Made by a program: the position numbers and the translations under genes. A stretch of DNA of 64,000 bases from Nonomuraea polychroma (GTDB taxonomy: Bacteria > Actinomycetota > Actinomycetes > Streptosporangiales > Streptosporangiaceae), in assembly GCF_004011505.1 (NCBI RefSeq), contig NZ_SAUN01000001.1, forward strand, positions 4,588,001-4,652,000, read 5' to 3'. Every line of letters starts with the position of its first letter. Positions within the stretch are counted from its first letter, which is position 1. The notes under the pieces are model-generated. The model did no database searches. It was not told the DNA's origin and saw nothing but the letters and a program-made list of their open reading frames with translations. Positions 47,182 through 55,161 of the stretch are shown here, one piece after another.

Positions 47182-50100
47182 TTACTGGGCTGCTAGTTGG
47201 GCGATCTGCTCGGCGCTCAGGACGCCGTCGTACGTGCGGACGTCGTCGACGGTCCCCGGCCAGTAGCCGGTGAGGACGCCCGCGGTCTTGGTCCGGCCCA
47301 GATGCAGCGGGCCGGTGGCGCTCCATTTGCTGACGTGGTTGGTGACGGTGGTGGTGGACAGGCGGCCGTTGACGTAGATGCGGAGCTGGCCGGCGAGCGG
47401 GTCGTACACGCCGGCCAGATGGGTCCATTCGAGCGGGTTCGGGATGGCGTCGGAGCGGGTCCGTACGAGGGCCGCCGTGTCGGTGTCGTCGGCGGCCATG
47501 CCGAACAGCCACCGCCCCTGCGCCTGGTCGTAGCCGAGCTGGAACCCGGCGGCCCTGCTGCCGACCTGGGCCACCGCGGCGGTGTCGGCCGTCGGCAGGT
47601 AGTCGAGCTGGGTCCAGAGGGCGACCGTGAAGCCGGTGGCCGTGGACACGGCCGGTTTGGCGGTCTGGGCGGCGCCGGTGGCGCCGTCGAGCGCGAGCGC
47701 GCCCTCCAGCCAGCCCGGCGTCCAGGAGGCGGCGCCGGAGAGCGTGGCGGCCGTGGCCCGGCCGGATGAGTCGGCGGCGGTGGTGCCGGACTCCTCGTCC
47801 AGCGTCCAGTGGCCGACCAGGGTGGCGGCGCTGTTGACCAGGTCGGCGACCTCGTCGGCGAACATGGCCCGGCCGTAGACCCGCACGTCGTCGACGTCAC
47901 CCGGCCAGAACTCGGCCGCCGCGCCCGCGACCTTGCCGCGCCCGATCGTCAGAGGGCCGGTGGCGTTCCACGGCGGGGTGAAGGCCACCGTGGACTCCAG
48001 GTGGCCGTTGACGAAGAGGGAGAGGGTGCCGGCCGCCGCGTCGTACACGCCTGTGAGGTGGGTCCATTCGTTCAGGCGCGGCGCGGCGGCCGACAGGGCG
48101 CGCGCGGTCGTGGCAGCGTCCGCGTCGGCGCCGGTACGGGTCAGGGCCCAGCGGTCGTCGGGCTTGGAGTACTGCAGCGCGAACGCCCCCGTTCTGGTGC
48201 CCTCCTGGGTGACGAGGGTGGCCGTGCCGGTGGTGGCGGTCAGGCGGGCCCAGGCGGTGACGGTGAAGTTGCGGGTGGTGTCGGCGACGGGGCCGGAGGT
48301 CTGGGCGTAGGCGTTGGCCAGTTGGAGTCCCGCACCGGTCTTGCCGGTCGTCCACGTCGCGCCGTACAGCGTGGCGGGGTGGGTGTTCGCGGCGTCGCCG
48401 GCCACTGGGCCCCCACCCTCGTCCAGGGCCCAGTGGCCGCTCGGCGCCTTGCCTGCGTTGACGTTGAACACGTACGTGCGGATCGGGCCGAGCTGGCCCG
48501 CCCGGTCCTTGCTGCGTACCGACAGGACGTTGGGGCCGTCGTGGCGCGGCGTGAGCTGGATCGTGGCCGTGCCGTCCGGCCCGGGTGCGACCTGCGTGCC
48601 CGGCGTGGCGTCAAGCCCGTAGACGTAGGCGGCCACGTCGGTGACGCCGTTGGGGGCGAAGGTGAACGCGCCCGCCAGTCCCACGCCGTCGTTCCAGGTG
48701 TTCTCCGCGTATTGCGGCGAGGTGACCTGCGGCTCCTTGCCGGGGGCGGTGGCGTCCACGGTCGCCTCGCACCACGGGCTCCACGCGCTGCTGGCTCTGC
48801 CGTCCTCGGCCAGCACCCGCCAGCGGATCAGCGCGCCGTCGGCGTACGCACCCGCCGGGACGACCGCGGAGAACGCGGTGCCGCTCGACCCCAGGGCGGT
48901 GACGTACTCGCCCAGCTTCACCCCGGCCGCCGACCACCACTCGAACCGACCCTTGACCGAGTTGTCGGCGTCCTTCAGCCTGGCCCACAACTTCGGCGTG
49001 GTGCTGCTGATGACCGGCCGCGTGTCGCCGGCGGCGCAGGCTCCGCCCGGGTCGGACCACGCGTCGGCGGCGAGCGGCGCGGTGGGGATGGAGTTGTACT
49101 CGATGACCACGCTCGGGTTGTTCCTGAACTTCTTCCAGGCCCAGACGTCGGTCTCGCTGGTGGCGTAGAGGCCGATGGTCATGGTCGGCCATTTTTTGGC
49201 GGCGGCGTCGGCGGCCCATGACGTGACGTCGAACTCCACGCCGCCGGGCAGGCAGGACGAGCTGTAGCCCTTGGCCACGTTCACCGTGGAGAGCAACCTG
49301 GTCTTCGCCGGCGGATTGTTCCAGGTGGTGCTCTTGCTGATCGCGCTGGTCCCCCAGGCCTCCACCTTGCGGGCGCTGCACGAGTACGACCACGTCTCGT
49401 ACGTGCGCAGCGTCGCCTTGATGATCTGCTTGCCGTGGATGGCCGAGCCGGTGTTCATCTGGAAGAACGAGCGGTTCGTCTGGGTCGAGCTGATTTTGCC
49501 GACGCGGGCGACGTCGCTGGAGTTGAGGTAGTTGGAGTTGGGCCAGTTCTTCCAGATCGCCGTCCACGAGCCGCGCGCAGCCGAGAAGTACGGGTCCAGA
49601 TAGACGGGGAACTTCGTCCTCGGATCCGCCAGCATCTTCCGGTCCGGCTTGAGCTGCATGTGCCTGTCCGCGACCTCCACGCCCATCGTGGCTTCGCGGG
49701 CCTCCGGTGAGCGGCCTTCTTTGAGCGCCTGCGGGCTGGTGATGCCCTCCGAGTCCCACATCTTCGGGGTGGGCGCGATGAAGATCGTCCCTCCGCTCTC
49801 GTCGACGGCCTCCAGGTTGCCGACCTTGTCCGTCTTCACCGAAAGCCCTTGGGCGGCTAGCGGGTAGGTCAGCTCGGTCAGGCTCGCCGCGGCGGCCCGC
49901 GACTTGACCACCAGGAGGTGCGAGAAGCCGTCCACGTCCGCGGTGACCTGGAGGTCCACGCCCGGCATGACCTCGGGGTAGGTGGCGGTGTCACCGTTGA
50001 GCGCCGGCTCGGGCAGCGTGCCCGGCCAACCCAGCTCCAGGACTTTGGCGCCGCGCGACAGGCGGGCGAGCGGGGCGTCGCCGCCGCCGGAGAACGTCAG

Positions 50101-50436
50101 CCCGGCCGCCGTGGCGACGGGCTCGACGGCGCCGTCCGGGCGCAGGCGGAGCGTGGTGTCCACGGGGACCCAGCTGCGCCCCTTGCGGACGCGTACCGGG
50201 CGGACGTGCTGCTCCATCGTGTAGGTGCCGTCGGGCTCGGCGAAGACCTGCCGGGTCTCGCTGGTCAACGCCTCCACCTCGACGGGCCGGTTGTCCCGCC
50301 GGGCCTTCTGCTCAGGCGAGACCGGCGGCGTGTCCTCCGCGACGGCGACGGGGCCCAAGGGGCCTAAGGAGTCCAAGGAGATCGTCACGATCGGGAACGC
50401 CAGCGCCGCCGCAGTCAGTACACGCACAACCCGCAT
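47182..50436 (-). CDS. Secreted LamG-domain protein with DNRLRE-like region, RHS partner
   Basis: This is a 1084-residue protein with a signal peptide (MRVVRVLTAAALAFPIVTIS). A region at ~30-290 (VEVEALTSETRQVFAEPDGT, RPVRVRKGRSWVPVDTTLRL) is typical of proteins encoded next to RHS genes. A DNRLRE-like domain lies at ~300-450 (ISSTQTNRSFFQMNTGSAIH, TWNNPPAKT). Fibronectin-like segments follow. Two concanavalin A-like LamG domains lie at ~700-890 and ~895-1080 (WTHLTGVYDAAAGTLSLFVN; WTHLAGVYDPLAGQLRIYVN). It ends 33 bp before the RHS gene and is probably cotranscribed. A sugar or surface binding, shell-associated role is inferred. Confidence 0.88.
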   Translation of the reverse strand: MRVVRVLTAAALAFPIVTISLDSLGPLGPVAVAEDTPPVSPEQKARRDNRPVEVEALTSETRQVFAEPDGTYTMEQHVRPVRVRKGRSWVPVDTTLRLRPDGAVEPVATAAGLTFSGGGDAPLARLSRGAKVLELGWPGTLPEPALNGDTATYPEVMPGVDLQVTADVDGFSHLLVVKSRAAAASLTELTYPLAAQGLSVKTDKVGNLEAVDESGGTIFIAPTPKMWDSEGITSPQALKEGRSPEAREATMGVEVADRHMQLKPDRKMLADPRTKFPVYLDPYFSAARGSWTAIWKNWPNSNYLNSSDVARVGKISSTQTNRSFFQMNTGSAIHGKQIIKATLRTYETWSYSCSARKVEAWGTSAISKSTTWNNPPAKTRLLSTVNVAKGYSSSCLPGGVEFDVTSWAADAAAKKWPTMTIGLYATSETDVWAWKKFRNNPSVVIEYNSIPTAPLAADAWSDPGGACAAGDTRPVISSTTPKLWARLKDADNSVKGRFEWWSAAGVKLGEYVTALGSSGTAFSAVVPAGAYADGALIRWRVLAEDGRASSAWSPWCEATVDATAPGKEPQVTSPQYAENTWNDGVGLAGAFTFAPNGVTDVAAYVYGLDATPGTQVAPGPDGTATIQLTPRHDGPNVLSVRSKDRAGQLGPIRTYVFNVNAGKAPSGHWALDEGGGPVAGDAANTHPATLYGATWTTGKTGAGLQLANAYAQTSGPVADTTRNFTVTAWARLTATTGTATLVTQEGTRTGAFALQYSKPDDRWALTRTGADADAATTARALSAAAPRLNEWTHLTGVYDAAAGTLSLFVNGHLESTVAFTPPWNATGPLTIGRGKVAGAAAEFWPGDVDDVRVYGRAMFADEVADLVNSAATLVGHWTLDEESGTTAADSSGRATAATLSGAASWTPGWLEGALALDGATGAAQTAKPAVSTATGFTVALWTQLDYLPTADTAAVAQVGSRAAGFQLGYDQAQGRWLFGMAADDTDTAALVRTRSDAIPNPLEWTHLAGVYDPLAGQLRIYVNGRLSTTTVTNHVSKWSATGPLHLGRTKTAGVLTGYWPGTVDDVRTYDGVLSAEQIAQLAAQ

Positions 50437-50649
50437 CTGTCCTCGCCCATGGTGAGCTGGCGTTACGCGCGGGACGGCAGGACCGCCCGGGCGTTTCCAC
50501 GATCTTCGATTGACGATCGGATTCTCACCCTGAGTCGGGCGCAGGTCCAGGGTTCTGGTCATTCTGCTCAAATAAATCTTCAACACCAGGGTTCGCACGA
50601 AAAAAACTGTCAGACCTCCGTCGGCAGCGGCCACGCACCCGGATTGACC

Positions 50650-50818
50650 CGCTTGACGATCTCTCCGGCCGCAGGTAGTCGTCCAACTCCAGCACCAGCG
50701 CCGTCAGCGGCCGCCCGAACCGCGCCCACGCGTCCAGGTCGTCGTCCGTCGCCCTGTGCAGCGACGGCGAGAGCAGGATCGCGCCCTCGACCAGCGGGTC
50801 GCGCCCAGGCGGAAACAT
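50650..50818 (-). pseudogene. Alpha/beta-hydrolase C-terminal fragment
   Basis: The minus-strand frame reads LVEGAILLSPSLHRATDDDL then LDDYLRPE, which resembles the C-terminal part of a small alpha/beta hydrolase around its catalytic Asp. No N-terminal half is present upstream. After LRPE the sequence continues better in another frame (EIVKRVNPGAWPLPTEV, stop at 50610), so two unrelated fragments appear to be joined. It belongs to a degraded stretch between 50437 and 51303. Confidence 0.4.
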
Positions 50819-50839
50819 GCTGGTGAGAGCCGGACCATG

Positions 50840-51265
50840 TCATGAGCCGCAGGCGGCCCGTACCTCTTCGATGAGCCGCGCCGCCTCGTCGATGACGCGG
50901 CCGATCTCCTCCGGCGTGCGCCCGGCCGCCGCGAGCAGCGCCTGCGCCCGCTCGCCGAAGCCGTCCGGCGCGGACGGCAGCCGGCACAGAGCAACCTCGC
51001 CCACGTAGGCGTGGGAGTCAGCCCCCGCCGTCCACCCAGGGATCCCACCCGCCCGGCTCCGTCACGTCGACCGGCTCGCCGGTCACCTCCCGTGCGAGCG
51101 CCCGCAGCCGGTGCACCCGAGCCGTCCCCGGTAGTAGAGGCCCAGGTCGATGTCCGAGTCCGGCCGGTGCGTGCCGCGGGCCCGGCTGCCGCCCAGCACC
51201 ACGGCCGCCACACCCGGCACCCCGGCCAGCCGGGCGGCGACGGCGTGAAGATCCTCATCCTGCAC
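50840..51265 (-). pseudogene. Decayed nucleotidyltransferase-like gene
   Basis: It starts at ATG 51265 with DLHAVAARLAGVPGVAAVVL, GGSRARGTHRPDSDIDLGLY: the GSxARG...SDxDL site of polymerase-beta-like nucleotidyltransferases. Soon after, the frame shifts (LRALAREVTGEPVDVTEPGG continues in another frame and ends at GGG-stop). It resumes after missing sequence as SHAYVGEVALCRLPSAPDGF and RTPEEIGRVIDEAARLIEEV, stopping at 50840. The N and C ends are recognisable but the middle is deleted. Confidence 0.65.
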
Positions 51266-51303
51266 GAAACGTGCCTACGGGTGCCGCACGCCGGCGGCGG
51301 CCC

Positions 51304-52488
51304 TCACTGCCCGAGCCAGATGCGCCGATAGGCCTCGCGGTAGCCGCTCGGCTCCCATGAGGTGGTGTTGCCCACGTTCCCGGTCGTGGTCAGGTGCACG
51401 GGCGTCACGTACCCGCTGGGCGGCCGGCCGGCGAAGGCGCGGTTGAGCTCGTCGATGATCTGGCTGCCCTGAGCGTTCAGCGGCTCGGGGACGGTGGCCT
51501 GCTGGAACTGCCGGTTCCGGATGCGCTGGAACGCCGAAGGATCGCCGTCCCCGGCGCCGATGGCGTAGGGCGGCCCGCTGCCTTTCCGGCCCGCCGCACG
51601 CAGCGCCGGGGCGGCGTCGGCGAAGTAGACGTCGTTGATGGCGACCGAGTGCGTCCACCGCTCGCCGAGGCGTGACAGCAGCGAGGAGGCCACCACCGGC
51701 ATCCGGATGCCGGTGTCGGGCAGCGGGATGTTCTCGTAGGCGAGCAGCTTGACGCCGGAGCAGGTCTGCAGGGTCTTCCTGATCAGCTGGGACTTGTTCT
51801 CCGCGAAGGGGATCGAGGAGTCGGTGAAGATCACGGCACCGGCGCGGCCGTTGGACGTGGCGATGATCCAGTACGCGCTGATCCTCGCGACGTCCTCCAC
51901 CCGGCTCGTCACGTTGGTGAAGAGCCGGGGATTCGCGCTGGGCCCAGGTGACCGGGTCGCGTGCCAGCCGACGAGCGGGATGCCGGCGTCGTTGGCGTTC
52001 TTGACCTGCTGAGCCACGGAGTCCGGGTCGAACCCGCCGATGACGATCCCCGACGGCCGGAGGGCGATCGCCTGGCCCATGGCCGACCGGACGCCGGACG
52101 GGGTGCCTTGGCCGTCGATCACGCGGACGCGCCATCCTATGGTCCGGGCGGCCTCCCGCACCCCGTTGGCGGTGCCCGCCACGCCGGGGTTCGTCATGGT
52201 CGACGCGACGAAGACCACGCTCTTGCCGGGGACCGCGCGCGGCCCGGTCGTGGGGCCGTCCCACGGAGTGGTCACCGCTTCGGCCCGGGCGACCGCCCGC
52301 ACGGCCGTGTCCGTCACGCCGGGGCACGGACTGGCCGCCCGGTCGGGTGCGCCGTCCGGCGCGGGACCGGGTGCGCCGCGCGAGCAACCGCCGGCCAGCA
52401 CGGCGGCCAGCACGGCGGCCAGCACGGCGGCCAGCGCCGGCACGCTCGCACGGCGCCGGAATCCGCTGAGATTCATGCGCGCCTTCAT
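51304..52488 (-). CDS. Sugar ABC importer substrate-binding lipoprotein
   Basis: This is a 394-residue lipoprotein. The signal peptide contains a repeated AAVL hydrophobic stretch and lipobox LAGGC. The mature part is a type 1 periplasmic binding fold: VVFVASTMTNPGVAGTANGV, IALRPSGIVIGGFDPDSVAQ, VKNANDAGIPLVGWHATRSP and TRMPVV-like ligand segments. CUT2 binding proteins bring ribose, galactose, AI-2 or related ligands to the importer. It lies downstream of the ATPase and permease genes. ATG 52488 with GGAGG 7 nt upstream is chosen; GTG 52494 is an alternative. Confidence 0.87.
   Translation of the reverse strand: MKARMNLSGFRRRASVPALAAVLAAVLAAVLAGGCSRGAPGPAPDGAPDRAASPCPGVTDTAVRAVARAEAVTTPWDGPTTGPRAVPGKSVVFVASTMTNPGVAGTANGVREAARTIGWRVRVIDGQGTPSGVRSAMGQAIALRPSGIVIGGFDPDSVAQQVKNANDAGIPLVGWHATRSPGPSANPRLFTNVTSRVEDVARISAYWIIATSNGRAGAVIFTDSSIPFAENKSQLIRKTLQTCSGVKLLAYENIPLPDTGIRMPVVASSLLSRLGERWTHSVAINDVYFADAAPALRAAGRKGSGPPYAIGAGDGDPSAFQRIRNRQFQQATVPEPLNAQGSQIIDELNRAFAGRPPSGYVTPVHLTTTGNVGNTTSWEPSGYREAYRRIWLGQ
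52393..52440. repeat. 12-bp tandem repeat in the signal peptide coding region
   Basis: There are three exact 12-bp copies (52393-52404, 52405-52416, 52417-52428) and a partial fourth. On the minus strand they encode AVLA units in the hydrophobic core of the lipoprotein signal peptide; copy changes would lengthen or shorten it in frame. Confidence 0.85.
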
Positions 52489-52490
52489 GC

Positions 52491-53504
52491 TCACGCCTCC
52501 TCGGTCAGCGGCGGGCGGGCGCGTGTCCGGCGTCGTGCGGAATAGCCGGCCAAGCCGACCGCGATGAGCAGCGTGACCCCGTTGAACAGGGGTGTCACCC
52601 AGAAGTCCGCCCCCAGCTGGCTGATGCCCGACAGGCCGATGGCGAGGACGGCGACGGCGACGACGGTGCCCCAGGGGTTGGCCCGCCCGGGCTTGAGGGT
52701 GGTGGAGCCGAGCAGCGCGGCGACGAACGCCGGCAGCAGGTGGTCGAGCCCGACGCTCGGGTTGCCGATCTGCTGCTGGGCGGCGAGCAGGATCCCCGCG
52801 AAGCCGGTCACCAGGCCGGAGCCGGCGAAGGCGAGGATCACGTACCGGCGGACGGGGATCCCGACGAGTTCGGCCGCCCGCGGGTTGGAGCCGATGACGT
52901 AGAGGTAGCGGCCGAGCGCGAGACGCTCGAGCACGATCCAGAGCACAGCGGTCAGGACGAGGACGTAGTAGGCGGCGATCGGCAGGTTGAGGAAGGTCGA
53001 TTCGTACAGGCCGGTGAGGCCGGCGGGCAGGCCCTGCGGGCCGGCGAAGATCCGGGCGCCGCCCGTCACCCAGCCTGTGACGGCGTACATGATGCTGCCG
53101 GTGCCGAGCGTCGCGATGAAGGAGTCGATGCGCGCGAACTCCACGAGGAAACCGTTGATCACGCCGACGGCGACGCCGCCGGCGAGCACGGCCAGGCAGG
53201 CCTGGGGCCACGGCCAGCCGGCGTTGACGACCAAGAGCAGCGTCATGACATGGCTCAGGCCGAGCCCGTAGCCGATGGACAGGTCGAAGTTGCCCGTGAC
53301 GATGGGGATCATCGCGCCCTGCGCGAGGATCGCGATGATCGAATAAGCGGAGATGATCGCCGTCAGGTTGGCCATCGTGGGGAACGTGTCCGGCAGGGCG
53401 AGCGCGAACACGACGAACAGGACGAAGGCCAGCGCCGGCAGCCCATACCCGCCGATGAGGTGCCCGGCGGCGAGCCGCCGCCGGACGAGCTCCCTGGTCA
53501 GCAA
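52491..53504 (-). CDS. Sugar ABC importer permease (RbsC-like)
   Basis: This 337-residue permease of the CUT2/branched-chain permease family has about ten membrane segments. VTGNFDLSIGYGLGLSHVMT is the conserved DLSVG-type region; IDSFIATLGTGSIMYAVTGW and GSNPRAAELVGIPVRRYVIL (the ATPase-contact loop) are typical of RbsC. The likely start is TTG 53504, overlapping the ATPase stop by 7 bp. It carries an unknown ligand into the cell with the adjacent ATPase and binding protein. Confidence 0.9.
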   Translation of the reverse strand: MLTRELVRRRLAAGHLIGGYGLPALAFVLFVVFALALPDTFPTMANLTAIISAYSIIAILAQGAMIPIVTGNFDLSIGYGLGLSHVMTLLLVVNAGWPWPQACLAVLAGGVAVGVINGFLVEFARIDSFIATLGTGSIMYAVTGWVTGGARIFAGPQGLPAGLTGLYESTFLNLPIAAYYVLVLTAVLWIVLERLALGRYLYVIGSNPRAAELVGIPVRRYVILAFAGSGLVTGFAGILLAAQQQIGNPSVGLDHLLPAFVAALLGSTTLKPGRANPWGTVVAVAVLAIGLSGISQLGADFWVTPLFNGVTLLIAVGLAGYSARRRTRARPPLTEEA

Positions 53505-55048
53505 CGGTCCGCCCGGCGGCCGGCGGGCGGGGCCGTGGCCGCGTGGGTGAGGGCGGCGACGGTGAGGCCGTCGCCGCTGAGCTCGGCGGTCACCGTGCCG
53601 TGCGTGAACACGAGCGCGCGGTCGCACATGTTCACGACTTCCTCGAAGTCCGCGGAGACGAGCAGGGCGGCCAGCCCGGCCGCCAGCGCCTCGCCGAGCA
53701 GCCGGTAGATCTCGGGCTTGGCGCCGACGTCGACGCCGGCCGTGGGCTCCTCGAGAATCAGGAGACGGCGGTGGACCTCGAGCCAGCGCCCGAGCAGGAT
53801 CTTCTGCTGGTTCCCGCCCGACAGCGCGGCGAAAGGCGCCTCGGTGTCGGCGGGGCGGACCTGCAGGCGCCTGATGACCGCCGTCGTCTCGGCCCGCTCC
53901 CGCCGCGCCCCCGCCGGGCTCAGCGGCGATCGGCCGCGCGTCGCGGGGTTGGCCAGGAGGTTCTCCCGTACGCTCAGCTCCGGGGCGGCGGCTTCCTCCT
54001 GCCTGTTGCCGCTCACGAGGCTGACGCCCGCGCCGACGGCGGCCGACACCGAGCCCGGCCGGTACGGCCGCCCGGCCAGGTGCACGCGGCCCGACAGGAC
54101 GGGACACGCCCCGGCCAGCGCGCGCCCGATGTCCACGTGCCCGGCGCCCGCGAGCCCGACCAGGCCGAGCACCTCGCCCGCGCGCAGCTCGAACCCGACC
54201 GGTCCCGCCTGCCCGGCACGCATGCCGTCCACGCGCAGCAGGACCTCTCCTGGCCGGCGGAGCCGGTGCCGGAAGACCCTGCTCTCCCGGCCGACGATGT
54301 CGCGTACGAGATCGGCCGGCCGGCGGCCGGCGAGCGGTCCGCGGCTGACGACGCGTCCGTCGCGGAGGACGGCGACGCTGCCGGCGATCTGGTAGACCTC
54401 GTCGATCCGGTGGGTGACGTACAGGATCCCGTGGCCGCGATCGCGGAGCGTACGCAGCACGTCGAACAGGACGACGCAGTCGGCGGCGGGCAGGGAGGCG
54501 GTCGGCTCGTCGAACACGAGGATCGTCGCGTCGGTGGCCAGCGCGCGGGCGATGGCCACGAGGGAGCGCTCGGCCCGCGTCAGCTGCGCGATCCGCAGGT
54601 CAGGGTCGAGGTGAGAGGCGATGGCCCGCAGGGCGTCCGTGCCGCGCCGCCGCACCGCGCGCCAGGAGATGAGGCCGCCGCGCCGGGCGTATCCGGCGCC
54701 GAGGGCGATGTTCTCCGCGACGCTCATCCATTCCACGAGGCCGAGGTCCTGGTGGATGAAGGCCATGCTGACGGAAGCTGCCTGACTTCCCAGGGGGTGG
54801 CCGGCCACGACGACCTCTCCCCCGTCGGCGCGATGGATCCCGGCCAAGATCTTGATCAACGTCGACTTGCCGGCCCCGTTCGCGCCGAGCAGGGCGAGGA
54901 TGTCGCCGCCGTGGAGGTCGAGATCCACCCCACGCAGCGCGTGGATGCCGCCGAAGTGCTTGCGGAGTCCCCGGATCCGGACGAGCGGCTCCGGGACCGT
55001 CGCTGATCCCGGCCTGTCCGGACGGTGATTCGGCATGTCGTTGTGCAC
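53498..55048 (-). CDS. Sugar ABC importer ATPase (RbsA-like, two NBDs)
   Basis: This is a 516-residue protein with two nucleotide-binding domains. NBD1 has Walker A LLGANGAGKSTLIKIL, a weak signature LTRAERSLVAIARAL, and Walker B ILVFDEPTASLP. NBD2 has the degenerate Walker A typical of this family (GLVGLAGAGHVDIG), signature LSGGNQQKILLGRW and Walker B LLILEEPTAGVDVG. This is the usual CUT2 ATPase plan, with NBD1 the main ATP site. It is the first gene of the importer operon. Confidence 0.93.
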   Translation of the reverse strand: MHNDMPNHRPDRPGSATVPEPLVRIRGLRKHFGGIHALRGVDLDLHGGDILALLGANGAGKSTLIKILAGIHRADGGEVVVAGHPLGSQAASVSMAFIHQDLGLVEWMSVAENIALGAGYARRGGLISWRAVRRRGTDALRAIASHLDPDLRIAQLTRAERSLVAIARALATDATILVFDEPTASLPAADCVVLFDVLRTLRDRGHGILYVTHRIDEVYQIAGSVAVLRDGRVVSRGPLAGRRPADLVRDIVGRESRVFRHRLRRPGEVLLRVDGMRAGQAGPVGFELRAGEVLGLVGLAGAGHVDIGRALAGACPVLSGRVHLAGRPYRPGSVSAAVGAGVSLVSGNRQEEAAAPELSVRENLLANPATRGRSPLSPAGARRERAETTAVIRRLQVRPADTEAPFAALSGGNQQKILLGRWLEVHRRLLILEEPTAGVDVGAKPEIYRLLGEALAAGLAALLVSADFEEVVNMCDRALVFTHGTVTAELSGDGLTVAALTHAATAPPAGRRADRC

Positions 55049-55161
55049 AGCTGTCTCCGCGGGACTTTCACCACCCGGCGGACAGGCCCCTTGAGCTCGC
55101 CGGACCGCTAGAGCTCGAATCTCCGTTTCATCGTACAGAACCCGAGGTCAAAGGCTCCGGG

